A stretch of 64,000 nucleotides of DNA from Halomonas saccharevitans (lineage in GTDB: Bacteria > Pseudomonadota > Gammaproteobacteria > Pseudomonadales > Halomonadaceae), in NCBI RefSeq assembly GCF_900116405.1, contig NZ_FPAQ01000007.1, positions 1 to 64,000 on the forward strand, in the 5' to 3' direction. Positions 8,617 through 22,061 of this stretch are shown one piece after another. Numbering within the stretch: the stretch's first letter is position 1; the number at the start of each line of letters is the position of its first letter. Position numbers and translations under genes: made by a program. Below the pieces are notes generated by a model. The model saw only the letters and a program-made list of their open reading frames with translations. It was not told the origin of the DNA and searched no databases.

Positions 8617-8957
8617 CCAACATCACGAATTTCGGACGCAGTGGTCTCTCCGACTGGCTGCTGCAGCGCGTCTCTGCCGTCATCCTGGCGCTCCACTCTC
8701 TCTTTATCGTCGGTTTCCTGCTGTTCAGCTCGGGCCTCGATTACGCGGCCTGGAGCGGGCTGTTCGCCCAGACCTGGATGCGCATCTTCTCGCTGCTGGC
8801 CTTCATCTCGCTGTCCGCCCACGCCTGGGTCGGGCTGTGGACCGTGACCACCGACTATCTCAAGCCGACCGGTATTCGCATCGGTACGCAGCTCATCATC
8901 ATCCTGGCCATCTTCGTGTTCCTGGTCTGGGGCATCACCGTTCTGTGGGGAGCCTGA
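8610..8957 (+). CDS. sdhD: Succinate dehydrogenase membrane anchor subunit
   Basis: This 115-residue hydrophobic protein has three membrane helices. The segment SLSAHAWVGLWTVTTDYLKP matches the SdhD haem-ligand and quinone-site region: His in HAWxGxW, then Asp-Tyr. It pairs with SdhC to anchor the SdhAB catalytic dimer to the inner membrane and reduce ubiquinone. It overlaps the end of sdhC and stops 3 nt before sdhA, so it is translated within the same polycistron. Confidence 0.95.
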   Translation: MVTNITNFGRSGLSDWLLQRVSAVILALHSLFIVGFLLFSSGLDYAAWSGLFAQTWMRIFSLLAFISLSAHAWVGLWTVTTDYLKPTGIRIGTQLIIILAIFVFLVWGITVLWGA

Positions 8958-8960
8958 TTC

Positions 8961-10733
8961 ATGTCCAACATGCGTAGCCTGTCTTTCGACGCCATCATCA
9001 TCGGTGGCGGCGGCGCCGGCCTGAGGGCCGCCCTGGAGCTGGCCAAGTCCGGCAAGAAGACCGCCGTGCTGTCCAAGGTCTTCCCGACCCGCTCGCACAC
9101 CGTCTCCGCCCAGGGCGGCATCACCTGTGCCATCGCCTCCGCCGATCCGAACGACGACTGGCGCTGGCACATGTACGACACCGTCAAGGGCGGCGACTAC
9201 ATCGCCGACCAGGACGCCTCCGAGTACATGTGCTCCGAGGGCCCCAAGGCTGTGTTCGAGCTCGAGCACATGGGCCTGCCGTTCTCCCGCTTCGATAACG
9301 GCCGCATCTACCAGCGTCCGTTCGGCGGTCAGTCCAAGGACTTCGGCAAGGGCGGCCAGGCGGCCCGCACCTGCGCCGCGGCCGACCGTACCGGTCACGC
9401 CCTGCTGCATACGCTTTATCAGAACAACCTGAAGAACAACACCACCTTCCTCAATGAGTGGTACGCCGTCGATCTGGTCAAGAACGCCAACGGCGACGTG
9501 GTGGGTTGCATCGCCATGGACATCGAGACCGGCGAAGTGGTGCACGTGAAGTCCAAGGCCACCGTCATGGCCACCGGCGGGGCGGGGCGCATCTTCGCCT
9601 CCACCACCAACGCCCTGATCAACACCGGTGACGGCATCGGCATGGCGCTGCGCGCCGGCTTCCCGATGCAGGACATGGAGATGTGGCAGTTCCACCCGAC
9701 CGGCATCTACGGCGCGGGTACCCTGGTGACCGAGGGCTGCCGCGGCGAGGGTGGCTACCTGGTCAACAAGGATGGCGAGCGTTTCATGGAGCGCTACGCG
9801 CCCAACGCCAAGGACCTGGCCGGCCGCGACGTGGTCGCGCGCTCCATGGTCATGGAGATCCTCGAGGGCCGCGGCTGCGGCGAGAAGGGCGACCACGTCT
9901 TCTTGAAGCTGGATCACCTGGGCGAGGAAGTGCTCGGCAAGCGCCTGCCCGGCATCGTCGAACTGTCCAAGACCTTCGCTCACGCGGATCCGGCCAAGGA
10001 GCCGATCCCGGTGGTGCCGACCTGTCACTACATGATGGGCGGAATCCCGACCAACGTGCACGGTCAGGCGATCATGCAGGACGCCGAGGGTAACGACCAG
10101 ATCGTCAACGGCCTGTTCGCCTGCGGCGAAGCGGCCTGCGTGTCGGTCCACGGCGCCAACCGCCTGGGCGGCAACTCGCTGCTCGACCTGGTGGTCTTCG
10201 GCCGCGCGGCCGGCATGTTCATCGAGGGGGCGCTCAACGAGGGCATCGAGTACCTCGATGCCTCCGAGTCCGACGTCGAGTCGGCGATGAAGCGCATCAC
10301 CCGCTGGAATGAGTCCGAGGACGGCGAAACCGTGCCCGACCTCAAGCGCGAGCTGCAGGACATCATGCAGACCTCCTTCGGCGTGTTCCGCGAGGAGAAG
10401 AACATGGTCGAGGGCGTCAAGCGTCTGGAAGAGCTGCGCAGCCGCATCGACAATGCCTATCTGCCGGACAAGTCCAGCACCTTCAACACCGCGCGCGTCG
10501 AGGCGCTGGAGCTGGATAATCTGATGGAAGTGGCCGAAGCCACCGCCATCGCGGCCCTGGAGCGCAAGGAGAGCCGTGGCGCCCATTCCCGCTACGACTA
10601 CCCGGACCGTGACGACGTCAACTGGCTGAAGCACTCGCTCTATTTCCCGGCCGAGAAGCGTCTGGGCAAGCGCGACGTGAACTTCGCGCCCAAGACCGTC
10701 GAGATGTTCGAGCCGAAAGTCCGTACCTACTAA
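8961..10733 (+). CDS. sdhA: Succinate dehydrogenase flavoprotein subunit
   Basis: This 590-residue catalytic subunit oxidises succinate to fumarate. The FAD-binding GGGGAGL lies at residues 15-21, and the His that carries covalent FAD is His46 in [10 protein letters not shown]. The substrate-site segment [16 protein letters not shown] and the later [17 protein letters not shown] are also present. The length agrees with bacterial SdhA (about 588-590). It follows sdhD by 3 nt and precedes sdhB by 12 nt. Nothing is truncated or altered. It works at the cytoplasmic face of the inner membrane. Confidence 0.98.
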   Translation: MSNMRSLSFDAIIIGGGGAGLRAALELAKSGKKTAVLSKVFPTRSHTVSAQGGITCAIASADPNDDWRWHMYDTVKGGDYIADQDASEYMCSEGPKAVFELEHMGLPFSRFDNGRIYQRPFGGQSKDFGKGGQAARTCAAADRTGHALLHTLYQNNLKNNTTFLNEWYAVDLVKNANGDVVGCIAMDIETGEVVHVKSKATVMATGGAGRIFASTTNALINTGDGIGMALRAGFPMQDMEMWQFHPTGIYGAGTLVTEGCRGEGGYLVNKDGERFMERYAPNAKDLAGRDVVARSMVMEILEGRGCGEKGDHVFLKLDHLGEEVLGKRLPGIVELSKTFAHADPAKEPIPVVPTCHYMMGGIPTNVHGQAIMQDAEGNDQIVNGLFACGEAACVSVHGANRLGGNSLLDLVVFGRAAGMFIEGALNEGIEYLDASESDVESAMKRITRWNESEDGETVPDLKRELQDIMQTSFGVFREEKNMVEGVKRLEELRSRIDNAYLPDKSSTFNTARVEALELDNLMEVAEATAIAALERKESRGAHSRYDYPDRDDVNWLKHSLYFPAEKRLGKRDVNFAPKTVEMFEPKVRTY

Positions 10734-10745
10734 GGGGGAGTCACG

Positions 10746-11456
10746 ATGTCCACGCTTCAGGTATCCCTGTACCGCTATAACCCGGAAACCGACTCCGCGC
10801 CCTTCATGCAGGAGTTCCAGGTCGACACCCAGGGTCGCGACCTCATGGTGCTCGACGTCCTGCACCTGGCCAAGGAGCAGGATAACGGCCTGGCCTATCG
10901 CCGCAGCTGCCGCGAGGGCGTGTGTGGGTCCGACGGTATGAACATGAATGGCAAGAACGGCCTGGCCTGCATTACGCCGCTCTCCGAGGTGGTCAAGGGC
11001 AACAAGCTGACGCTGCGCCCGCTGCCGGGTCTGCCGGTCATCCGTGACCTGGTGGTCGACATGGGGCTGTTCTACAAGCAGTACGAGCGTATCCAGCCGT
11101 ACCTGCAGAATGACGAGCCAGCCCCGGCCATCGAGCGCCTGCAGTCGCCGGAAGAGCGCGACAAGCTCGACGGCCTCTACGAGTGCATCCTGTGCGCCTG
11201 CTGTTCGACCTCCTGCCCGTCGTTCTGGTGGAACCCGGACAAGTTCGTCGGCCCGGCCGGCCTGCTGCAGGCCTACCGCTTCCTCGCCGATTCGCGTGAT
11301 GGCGCGACCCGTGAGCGCTTGGCCGAGCTGGAGGATCCGTTCTCCGTGTTCCGCTGCCGCGGGATCATGAACTGCGTCGCGGTCTGCCCGAAGGGACTGA
11401 ACCCGACGCGGGCGATCGGCAAGATTCGCGAGATGCTGCTGGCCGATGCCACTTAA
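10746..11456 (+). CDS. sdhB: Succinate dehydrogenase iron-sulfur subunit
   Basis: This 236-residue subunit carries electrons from FAD to quinone. Cysteines for the three clusters are visible: CREGVCGSDG with a later C for [2Fe-2S], CILCACCSTSCP for [4Fe-4S], and CRGIMNCVAVCPKGLNP for [3Fe-4S]. Length and spacing are normal. A GGGGG-containing ribosome-binding site sits just before the ATG. It is the last gene of sdhCDAB; three hairpins (11496-11612) separate it from sucA, so the sdh and suc messages may be processed or partly terminated there. Confidence 0.98.
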   Translation: MSTLQVSLYRYNPETDSAPFMQEFQVDTQGRDLMVLDVLHLAKEQDNGLAYRRSCREGVCGSDGMNMNGKNGLACITPLSEVVKGNKLTLRPLPGLPVIRDLVVDMGLFYKQYERIQPYLQNDEPAPAIERLQSPEERDKLDGLYECILCACCSTSCPSFWWNPDKFVGPAGLLQAYRFLADSRDGATRERLAELEDPFSVFRCRGIMNCVAVCPKGLNPTRAIGKIREMLLADAT

Positions 11457-11495
11457 ATCGTGGCGTCCAGCTTGTTATCATGTTCTCCGCTCTCG

Positions 11496-11612
11496 GGCTG
11501 CGGCAAGGCGCCGCAGCCGAGTCCGGTGCGGAGCGTGATGTAAAGAGCCGGTGCCTTGGGCACCGGCTCTTGACCATGGAATTCATGATGCTCTTTCTCC
11601 GGCAGAGCATCA
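11496..11612 (+). promoter_or_regulatory. Three consecutive hairpins between sdhB and sucA
   Basis: Perfect stems lie at 11496-11504/11510-11518 (9 bp), 11543-11555/11559-11571 (13 bp) and 11586-11594/11604-11612 (9 bp). None has a good T-tract, so they look more like mRNA stability or processing elements, or a partial terminator, than a full stop. Confidence 0.6.
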
Positions 11613-11678
11613 GCGATGTCGATGCGGTCGAGTCGTGTCGGCGCCGATACCACCCCATCAGTGCAGGGTGACCAAGAG

Positions 11679-14507
11679 ATGCAACAAGGCATAATGGAGT
11701 TGATGTGGCGCTCCTCCCATGTGAGCGGCGGCAATGCCCACTATGTGGAAGCGCTCTACGAGCAGTACCTCGATGATCCCTCCGCCGTTCCCGACGAATG
11801 GCGCCAGTACTTCGATCAGCTGCCGCGGCCCGAGGGCGGGGCTAGCCAGGATGTTCCTCTCACCCCGATTCGCGACCAGTTCTATCAGCTGGGTCAGCAG
11901 CGTCGTACCGCGCACGTGGCGGCCGAGAGCGGGGAGAGCAAGAAGCAGGTCAAGGTACTCCAGCTGATCAACGCCTACCGCTTCCGCGGGCACCAGAAGG
12001 CCGACATCGATCCCCTCGGTCTGCGCAGCCCGACCCCGGTTCCCGATCTCGATCTCTCCTTCCATCAGCTCTCCAAGGCGGATCTGGACACCGAGTTCCA
12101 GACCGGTTCCTTCTTCATGGGGCTGGACAAGGCGCCGCTGAAGCAGATCGTCGAGGCGCTGGAGCAGACCTACTGTCGCTCCATCGGCTGCGAGGTCATG
12201 CACATCGTCGACACCGAAGAGAAGCGCTGGCTCCAGCAGCGCTTCGAGTCGGTGCGTAGCGCGCCGAACTTCAGTCCCGACGTGCGCAAGCACGTCCTCG
12301 AGCGTCTCACGGCCGCCGAGGGCCTGGAGAGCTACCTGGCCTCCAAGTACCCGGGCACCAAGCGTTTCGGTCTCGAGGGTGGCGAGTGCTTCATTCCGAT
12401 GATGGACGAGCTGATCCAGCGCGCCGGCAGCTACGGCACCAAGGAAGTGGTGATCGGCATGGCCCACCGTGGGCGCCTCAACATGCTGGTCAACATCCTC
12501 GGCAAGAACCCCTCCGAGCTGATCGACGAGTTCGACGGCAAGAAGGTGGTGGAGCGGGGCTCGGGTGACGTGAAGTACCACCAGGGCTTCAGCTCGAACG
12601 TCATGACCCCGGGCGGCGAGGTCCACCTGGCGCTGTCGTTCAACCCCTCCCACCTGGAGATCGTCGCGCCAGTGGTCGAGGGCTCGGTGCGGGCCCGTCA
12701 GGATCGCCGCAACGACCCGGTCGGCGACAAGGTGCTGCCGATCAACGTCCATGGCGATGCGGCCTTCGCCGGCCAGGGTGTGGTCATGGAGACCTTCCAG
12801 ATGTCGCAGACGCGTGCCTACCGCACCGGCGGCACCCTGCACATCGTGATCAACAACCAGGTCGGCTTCACCACCTCGCACCCGCTGGACTCACGCTCCA
12901 CCGAGTACTGCACCGACATCGCCAAGATGGTTCAGGCGCCGATCTTCCACGTCAACGGCGACGATCCCGATGCCGTGCTGCACGCCACCCAGGTGGCGCT
13001 TGACTACCGTCAGCAGTTCAAGCGTGACGTGGTCATCGACCTGGTCTGCTACCGTCGCCGCGGCCACAACGAGGCCGACGAGCCGTCCGGCACCCAGCCG
13101 ATGATGTACAGCAAGATCAAGGACCATCCGTCCTCGCGGACCCACTACGTCGAACGCCTGGTCAAGGAGGGGCTGCTCTCCGACGACGACGCCAAGGCCA
13201 TGATGGAGAAATACCGCGACGATCTGCTGGCCGGCAATCACGTGGCCAACGCCCTGGTGCAGAAGCCTAATAAGTCGCTGTTCGTCGACTGGACTCCCTA
13301 TCTGGGCCATGAGTGGACCGGCCATGCCGACACCCGGGTCGAGATGAAGCGCCTGCAGCGTCTCGCCGGCAAGATGTGCGAGGTGCCCGACGGCGTGACC
13401 GTGCAGCGTCAGGTGGCCAAGATCTACGATGATCGCCGCAAGATGCAGGCCGGTGGCATGGCCATCAACTGGGGCTTCGCCGAGACCCTGGCCTACGCCA
13501 CGCTGCTCGATCAGGGCCACCCGATACGCCTCACCGGTCAGGACGTCGGCCGCGGCACCTTCTCCCACCGCCATGCGGTGGTGCACAACCAGCAGGACGG
13601 CAGTGCCTACGTGCCGCTGCAGCACATGGCCGACGGCCAGCCGCGCTTCACCATCCACGACTCCTTCCTCTCCGAGGAGGCGGTGCTGGCGTTCGAGTAT
13701 GGCTACTCGACCACCGCGCCCAACGACCTGGTGATCTGGGAAGCCCAGTTCGGCGACTTCTTCAACGGCGCCCAGGTGGTGGTGGACCAGTTCATCTCCT
13801 CCGGCGAGACCAAGTGGGAGCGTCTCTGCGGCCTGACCATGCTGCTGCCTCACGGCTACGAGGGGCAGGGGCCCGAGCACTCCTCGGCGCGCCTGGAGCG
13901 CTTCCTGCAGATGTGCGCCGAGCACAACATGCAGGTCTGTGTGCCGACCACCCCGGCGCAGATCTTCCATCTGCTGCGTCGCCAGGTGATCCGTCCGCTG
14001 AGAAAGCCCTTGGTGGTGATGACGCCCAAGAGCCTGCTGCGCCACAAGTCGGCGACCTCGAGCCTCGACGAGCTGGCCGAGGGCAACTTCCAGATGGTGC
14101 TGCCCGACCAGGGCAACCTCGAGGCGCAGAAGGTCGAGCGCATCGTGCTGTGTGCCGGCAAGGTCTACTACGACCTGGCCAACTGGCGCGACGAGAATGC
14201 CCGCGACGACGTGGCCATCCTGCGCATCGAGCAGCTCTACCCCTTCCCCAAGGAGGAGCTGCTGGAGGCCATCAAGGACTACACCAACGTCGAAGATGTG
14301 GTCTGGTGTCAGGAAGAGCCGCTCAACCAGGGCGCCTGGTACTCGAGCCAGCACCACATGCGGGCGGTGGCCGACCTGCTGCGCGACGGCCTGGGCGGCA
14401 AGCTCAAGTTCGCCGGTCGCCCGGCATCGGCGGCACCCGCGGCGGGCTACATGTCCGTGCATACCGAACAGCAGCGCCAGCTGGTGGAAGACGCCTTCAA
14501 TCTGTAA
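11679..14507 (+). CDS. sucA: 2-Oxoglutarate dehydrogenase E1 component
   Basis: This protein of about 942 residues is the thiamine-diphosphate-dependent E1 that decarboxylates 2-oxoglutarate. The TPP/Mg segment HGDAAFAGQGVVMETF, the MAHRGRLNML active-site region and the Sbs-type domain near VGRGTFSHRHAVVHNQ are clear. The start at 11679 (MQQGIMELMWRSS) agrees with the family opening; the frame extends 21 codons upstream to 11616 without conserved residues. E. coli SucA has 933 residues. It is the first gene of sucAB-lpd-sucCD; sucB follows 42 nt later. Confidence 0.96.
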   Translation: MQQGIMELMWRSSHVSGGNAHYVEALYEQYLDDPSAVPDEWRQYFDQLPRPEGGASQDVPLTPIRDQFYQLGQQRRTAHVAAESGESKKQVKVLQLINAYRFRGHQKADIDPLGLRSPTPVPDLDLSFHQLSKADLDTEFQTGSFFMGLDKAPLKQIVEALEQTYCRSIGCEVMHIVDTEEKRWLQQRFESVRSAPNFSPDVRKHVLERLTAAEGLESYLASKYPGTKRFGLEGGECFIPMMDELIQRAGSYGTKEVVIGMAHRGRLNMLVNILGKNPSELIDEFDGKKVVERGSGDVKYHQGFSSNVMTPGGEVHLALSFNPSHLEIVAPVVEGSVRARQDRRNDPVGDKVLPINVHGDAAFAGQGVVMETFQMSQTRAYRTGGTLHIVINNQVGFTTSHPLDSRSTEYCTDIAKMVQAPIFHVNGDDPDAVLHATQVALDYRQQFKRDVVIDLVCYRRRGHNEADEPSGTQPMMYSKIKDHPSSRTHYVERLVKEGLLSDDDAKAMMEKYRDDLLAGNHVANALVQKPNKSLFVDWTPYLGHEWTGHADTRVEMKRLQRLAGKMCEVPDGVTVQRQVAKIYDDRRKMQAGGMAINWGFAETLAYATLLDQGHPIRLTGQDVGRGTFSHRHAVVHNQQDGSAYVPLQHMADGQPRFTIHDSFLSEEAVLAFEYGYSTTAPNDLVIWEAQFGDFFNGAQVVVDQFISSGETKWERLCGLTMLLPHGYEGQGPEHSSARLERFLQMCAEHNMQVCVPTTPAQIFHLLRRQVIRPLRKPLVVMTPKSLLRHKSATSSLDELAEGNFQMVLPDQGNLEAQKVERIVLCAGKVYYDLANWRDENARDDVAILRIEQLYPFPKEELLEAIKDYTNVEDVVWCQEEPLNQGAWYSSQHHMRAVADLLRDGLGGKLKFAGRPASAAPAAGYMSVHTEQQRQLVEDAFNL

Positions 14508-14549
14508 GGCGTCCCACCGGGACGAGAAAGAACATACAAGGGATACGAC

Positions 14550-17595
<3,046 letters not shown>

Positions 17596-17604
17596 GGACA
17601 ACAA

Positions 17605-17700
17605 GCGCCACCGTCAGGTGGCGCATCGCTTCCGGCCATGTATCGGAAGCGAACGGTGGTGACACGACACCCGCCGCCCCGAGGCGGCGGCCGTGTCACC
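17605..17700 (+). promoter_or_regulatory. Two stacked hairpins between lpd and sucC
   Basis: The first stem is 8 bp (17605-17612/17617-17624). The second is a long two-part hairpin: outer 9 bp GGTGACACG/CGTGTCACC (17658-17666/17692-17700) and inner 8 bp (17671-17678/17683-17690) with loop CCGA. The second ends 33 nt before the sucC ATG, with no T-tract. A role in mRNA processing or sucC translation is inferred. Confidence 0.6.
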
Positions 17701-17733
17701 GTTCGAGTCACATGCAACCAATGGCATGAATCG

Positions 17734-18900
17734 ATGAACCTTCACGAGTATCAGAGCAAGCAGCTGTTTGCCGATTACGGCCTGCCGGTATCCAAGGGCT
17801 TCGCCGTCGACACCCCCGAGGAGGCCGCGGAGGCCTGCAAGAAGATCGGTGGCGACATGTGGGTGGTCAAGGCCCAGGTCCACGCCGGCGGCCGCGGCAA
17901 GGCCGGTGGCGTCAAGCTGATCAAGGATCCGGAGGAGGCCAAGACCTTCGCCGAGTCCTGGCTGGGCAAGAATCTGGTGACCTTCCAGACCGACGAGAAG
18001 GGTCAGCCGGTCACCAAGATCCTGGTCGAGACCTGCACCGACATCGCCAACGAGCTCTACCTGGGCGCCGTGGTCGATCGCGGTACCCAGCGCGTGGTCT
18101 TCATGGCGTCCACCGAGGGTGGCGTGGAGATCGAGAAGGTCGCGGAAGAGACCCCCGAGAAGATCCTCAAGGCCGAGATCGATCCGCTGGTCGGCGCTCA
18201 GCCCTACCAGGCGCGTGAGCTGGCCTTCGCCCTGGGCCTCGAAGGCGCTCAGGTGAAGCAGTTCACCAAGATCTTCCTGGGCCTGTCCAAGCTGTTCCAC
18301 GACAAGGACCTGGCGCTGCTCGAGATCAACCCGCTGGTGGTGACCGACGAGGGTAACCTCCACTGCCTCGACGCCAAGATCGGTCTGGACGGCAACGCCC
18401 TCTATCGCCATCCGGACCTGCAGGCGATGCGCGACCCGTCTCAGGAAGACGCGCGCGAAGCCGAGGCAGCGGCATGGGACCTCAACTACGTGGCCCTGGA
18501 CGGCAACATCGGCTGCATGGTCAACGGCGCTGGCCTCGCCATGGGCACCATGGACATCGTCAACCTGAATGGCGGCAGCCCGGCCAACTTCCTCGACGTC
18601 GGCGGCGGTGCCACCAAGGAGCGCGTGGCGGAAGCGTTCAAGATCATCCTGTCCGACGACAACGTCAAGGCCGTGCTGGTCAACATCTTCGGCGGCATCG
18701 TGCGCTGCGACATGATCGCCGAGGGCATCATCGGTGCCGTCGAGCAGGTCGGTGTCAATGTGCCGGTCGTGGTGCGTCTGGAAGGTAACAACGCCGAGCT
18801 GGGTGCCGAGAAACTGGCCTCCAGCGGTCTGAACATCATCGCTGCTACCAGCCTGACCGATGCGGCTCAGCAGGTCGTCAAGGCAGCGGAGGGCAAGTAA
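17734..18900 (+). CDS. sucC: Succinyl-CoA synthetase beta subunit
   Basis: This 388-residue subunit is identical in length to E. coli SucC. It begins [12 protein letters not shown], which fixes the start at 17734 although the frame is open from 17638. The ATP-grasp domain ([17 protein letters not shown] near residue 45) and the C-terminal CoA-ligase segment ([16 protein letters not shown]) are present. It pairs with SucD to convert succinyl-CoA, ADP or GDP and phosphate to succinate and nucleoside triphosphate. Its TAA shares one base with the sucD ATG, so the two are translationally coupled. Confidence 0.98.
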   Translation: MNLHEYQSKQLFADYGLPVSKGFAVDTPEEAAEACKKIGGDMWVVKAQVHAGGRGKAGGVKLIKDPEEAKTFAESWLGKNLVTFQTDEKGQPVTKILVETCTDIANELYLGAVVDRGTQRVVFMASTEGGVEIEKVAEETPEKILKAEIDPLVGAQPYQARELAFALGLEGAQVKQFTKIFLGLSKLFHDKDLALLEINPLVVTDEGNLHCLDAKIGLDGNALYRHPDLQAMRDPSQEDAREAEAAAWDLNYVALDGNIGCMVNGAGLAMGTMDIVNLNGGSPANFLDVGGGATKERVAEAFKIILSDDNVKAVLVNIFGGIVRCDMIAEGIIGAVEQVGVNVPVVVRLEGNNAELGAEKLASSGLNIIAATSLTDAAQQVVKAAEGK

Positions 18901-19772
18901 TGAGCATCCTGATCGACAAGAACACCAAGGTCATCTGCCAGGGCTTCACCGGCGGACAGGGGACCTTCCATTCCGAGCAGGCGATCGCCTACGGCACCCA
19001 GATGGTCGGCGGCGTGACCCCGGGCAAGGGCGGCCAGGAGCACCTGGGCCTGCCGGTGTTCAACACCGTCAAGGAAGCCGTCGAGCAGACCGGCGCCGAG
19101 GCCAGCGTGATCTACGTGCCGGCCCCCTTCTGCAAGGATTCCATCCTGGAAGCCGCCAACGCCGGCATCAAGCTGATCGTCTGCATCACCGAGGGCATTC
19201 CGACCCTCGACATGCTCGACGTCAAGGTGAAGTGCAACGAGCTGGGCGTGCGCCTGATCGGCCCGAACTGCCCCGGTGTCATCACTCCGGGCGAGTGCAA
19301 GATCGGCATCATGCCGGGCCACATCCACAAGCCCGGCAAGGTCGGTATCGTGTCGCGCTCTGGCACCCTGACCTATGAAGCCGTCAAGCAGACCACCGAC
19401 CATGGCTTCGGCCAGTCCACCTGTGTGGGCATCGGCGGCGACCCGATCCCGGGCTCCAACTTCATCGACATCCTGGAGATGTTCGAGAAGGACCCGGCGA
19501 CCGAGGCGATCGTGATGATCGGCGAGATCGGCGGCACCGCCGAGGAAGAGGCCGCGGCCTACATCAAGGAGCACGTCTCCAAGCCGGTCGTCTCCTACAT
19601 CGCCGGCGTCACCGCCCCCCCGGGTAAGCGCATGGGCCATGCCGGTGCGATCATCGCTGGCGGCAAGGGCACTGCGGACGAGAAGTTCGGCGCTCTCGAG
19701 GCGGCGGGCGTCAAGACCGTGCGCTCCCTGGCCGAGATCGGCGATGCCCTGAAGGTCGCTACCGGCTGGTAA
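18900..19772 (+). CDS. sucD: Succinyl-CoA synthetase alpha subunit
   Basis: This 290-residue subunit has normal family length. The Rossmann CoA-binding region ([15 protein letters not shown] near residue 15) and the phosphohistidine loop GHAGAI with His near residue 247 are visible. It is the partner of SucC and the last gene of the TCA cluster. A rho-independent terminator follows at 19796-19819. Confidence 0.98.
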   Translation: MSILIDKNTKVICQGFTGGQGTFHSEQAIAYGTQMVGGVTPGKGGQEHLGLPVFNTVKEAVEQTGAEASVIYVPAPFCKDSILEAANAGIKLIVCITEGIPTLDMLDVKVKCNELGVRLIGPNCPGVITPGECKIGIMPGHIHKPGKVGIVSRSGTLTYEAVKQTTDHGFGQSTCVGIGGDPIPGSNFIDILEMFEKDPATEAIVMIGEIGGTAEEEAAAYIKEHVSKPVVSYIAGVTAPPGKRMGHAGAIIAGGKGTADEKFGALEAAGVKTVRSLAEIGDALKVATGW

Positions 19773-19795
19773 GCCGCGCGACGTCAAGCATCGAC

Positions 19796-19825
19796 AAAGG
19801 GCACCCTCGGGTGCCCTTTCTTGTG
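19796..19825 (+). terminator. Terminator of the suc operon
   Basis: An 11-bp stem (19796-19806/19809-19819) is followed by CTTGTG. It lies 23 nt past the sucD stop. Confidence 0.8.
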
Positions 19826-19928
19826 CTCGGCTGTCGGCGAATAACCAACGACTGCCGGCGTCAACGACCGGGCGCCGGTGTCGAAACAGCAGTAACGTTG
19901 GCACGGCAGTAACGGCCCCCAACGCAAG

Positions 19929-19950
19929 ACGGCGACCCGAGGGTCGCCGT
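19929..19950 (-). terminator. Probable terminator of rnb
   Basis: A perfect 10-bp stem with a GA turn (19929-19938/19941-19950) lies 26 nt past the rnb stop. There is no strong T-tract on the minus strand. Confidence 0.55.
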
Positions 19951-19976
19951 CCTGTGCCGCGTGCCGCTGGTGGGGG

Positions 19977-21917
19977 TCAGACCGCGGGGCGGCCGACCAG
20001 CGAGCGGGTCTCTTCGCGTGCCTCGGTCAGCGTCACGCGGATGACGTCGCCGAGCTTGAAGCGCTCCTCGCCCTCGATCTGGATGCGCCCGTCCTTGTCG
20101 TCGATCGCCACCTTCTTGCGGTCGCTGTGCATCAGCGGGGCCGGGATGAAGGCGGTGGCGCCGTTGGCGGTCAGGCGTACCCGCATGCCGCCGCGGTTGA
20201 CCGCGATGACCTCGGCCTCGAAGGTCTCACCGGCCTCGGCCGAGGGCGTCAGGTAGCGCACGTAGAGCCAGTCCTTGACGTCGCGCTCGGCCATGCGATT
20301 CAGCCGGCGACGCTCGGTGAGCTGCTCGGTGAGCGCCTGGCTGGCCTCGGCCGGGGCCTGCTCGCCCTTGAGCACGCGCTTGATCAAGCGGTGATTGACC
20401 ATGTCGCCGTACTTGCGGATCGGCGAGGTCCAGGTGGCATAGGCGGCGAGGCCCAGGCCGAAGTGCGGACCGGGCTGCGCCGACATGCTGGTGAAGCCCT
20501 GGAAGCGGCGCAGGCGCGCGTCGAGCCAGGCGTCGTCGCGGCCCTCGAGCTCGCGCTTGAGCTCGGTGTAGCGGGAGAGCTCGGTGAGCTGCTCGTGCTC
20601 CACCTGGATGTCCTGCTCGGCCAGGAACTCCTGGGCGGCCTCGGCCTTCTCGGGCTCGAAGGCGCGGTGGACGTTGAAGATGCCGTGGCCGACGTGCTCG
20701 GCGAGCAGGTGCGCGCAGCAGGCGTTGGCGGCGATCATCGACTCTTCGATCATGCGGTTGGCGATGCGCCGATGCTCGGTGCGGATGTCCAGCACGTTGC
20801 CGGCGTCGTCTAGGTCGAAGACGAAGTCGGGGCGGTCCTTGAACACCAGGGCGTGAGCCGCGCGCCAGGCGCTGCGCGCCTCGGTCATGGCCGCCAGGGC
20901 CTTGAGCTGCTCACCGATCGCATCAACCGGCGCCCAGTCGCCCTGGCCCTCGAGCCAGTCGGAGACCCGATCGTAGGCGAGCTTGGCATGTGAGCGGGCG
21001 GTGGCGGCGAAGAAGCGGTAGTCGCCGAGGCTGCCGTCGGCGCCGATCTCCAGGGTGCAGGCCAGCACCGGGCGATCCTTGTTCTCCCACAGCGAGCATA
21101 GGTCGTCGGCCAGCTGCTCGGGCAGCATGGTGACGTTCTGGCCCGGCAGGTAGACGGTGAAGGCGCGGGTGCGTGCCTCCAGGTCGGCGGCGTGACCCTC
21201 TTCCACGTAGGCGGTGGGGTCGGCGATGGCCACCGTCAGCGACCAGCCGCCGTCTTCGCGGGTCTGGATGCGCAGGGCGTCATCCATATCGCGGGTCTTC
21301 TCGCCGTCGATGGTGAAGAACGGCTCGGCGGTCAGGTCCTCGCGCGTAAGGCCCTCGTCGCGCAGCGGCCAGTCGTCGCCGGCGTCCGGGCACTCCTGCT
21401 CGAGCGCGTGGCGCGCCAGGGTGACGCGCCACGGCACGGCGGGGTCGTCGGTCTTGGCCACCAGCTCGTCGATCTGGGTGAAGAAGGCGCGATCGTCGGG
21501 CTTGAGCGGGTGGCGTACCAGGCGGGCCACCACCCAGTCGCCGTCATTGATGCTCGCCTCGTCGAGGCTGCGCTTGATGCGCGCCTTCAGCGGGGTGTTC
21601 ATGGTCGGGTGATCGGGAATCACCGCCAGGCGACCGTCGCGCTTCTGCACGCGGGCGATGAAGCGTGCCATGCCGGTCTCTATCAGGGTGTCGGGCTCCA
21701 CCGACTTCTTGTCGCCCTCCTCATGGAGGACGGCCCCGACACGATCGCCATGCAGCACCTGCTTCATGGCGGGGGGCGGCACGAAATAGGAGTCACCGTC
21801 GTCGGTCTCGAGGAAACCGAAGCCCCGGTCGGTGGCCTTGATCACGCCCTCTACGCGAGGGGTGTTGTCGCGGATCTGTTGCTTGAGCTGAGCAAGCGCC
21901 GAATTGTTCTGCAGCAT
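19977..21917 (-). CDS. rnb: Ribonuclease II
   Basis: This 646-residue 3'-to-5' exoribonuclease degrades single-stranded RNA. RNA-binding cold-shock domains occupy the first 180 residues (KATDRGFGFLE is the CSD motif). The RNB catalytic domain holds the Asp cluster in RDMDDALRI, and an S1 domain closes the protein. Length and the opening MLQNNSALAQLKQQ match RNase II (E. coli 644) rather than the longer RNase R. The ATG at 21917 is preferred over a GTG two codons upstream. The gene is convergent with the suc operon. Confidence 0.94.
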   Translation of the reverse strand: MLQNNSALAQLKQQIRDNTPRVEGVIKATDRGFGFLETDDGDSYFVPPPAMKQVLHGDRVGAVLHEEGDKKSVEPDTLIETGMARFIARVQKRDGRLAVIPDHPTMNTPLKARIKRSLDEASINDGDWVVARLVRHPLKPDDRAFFTQIDELVAKTDDPAVPWRVTLARHALEQECPDAGDDWPLRDEGLTREDLTAEPFFTIDGEKTRDMDDALRIQTREDGGWSLTVAIADPTAYVEEGHAADLEARTRAFTVYLPGQNVTMLPEQLADDLCSLWENKDRPVLACTLEIGADGSLGDYRFFAATARSHAKLAYDRVSDWLEGQGDWAPVDAIGEQLKALAAMTEARSAWRAAHALVFKDRPDFVFDLDDAGNVLDIRTEHRRIANRMIEESMIAANACCAHLLAEHVGHGIFNVHRAFEPEKAEAAQEFLAEQDIQVEHEQLTELSRYTELKRELEGRDDAWLDARLRRFQGFTSMSAQPGPHFGLGLAAYATWTSPIRKYGDMVNHRLIKRVLKGEQAPAEASQALTEQLTERRRLNRMAERDVKDWLYVRYLTPSAEAGETFEAEVIAVNRGGMRVRLTANGATAFIPAPLMHSDRKKVAIDDKDGRIQIEGEERFKLGDVIRVTLTEAREETRSLVGRPAV

Positions 21918-22061
21918 GGTCACGATCGGTTGGCGAGTAGGGGGGCCACTATACGGATTCGCGACCTCGCCGCCAAACGCCGTGGATGGCCCCTATGGGG
22001 AATCAATCGCTTGCAGTGACGACGCCGTTGCCTCGGCGCCGCCCGCTTCGCCAGGCGCCGC

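Noticed and set aside
8313..10865. Minus-strand frame of 850 codons over the sdh genes
   Set aside because: Antisense shadow of sdhC, sdhD, sdhA and the start of sdhB.
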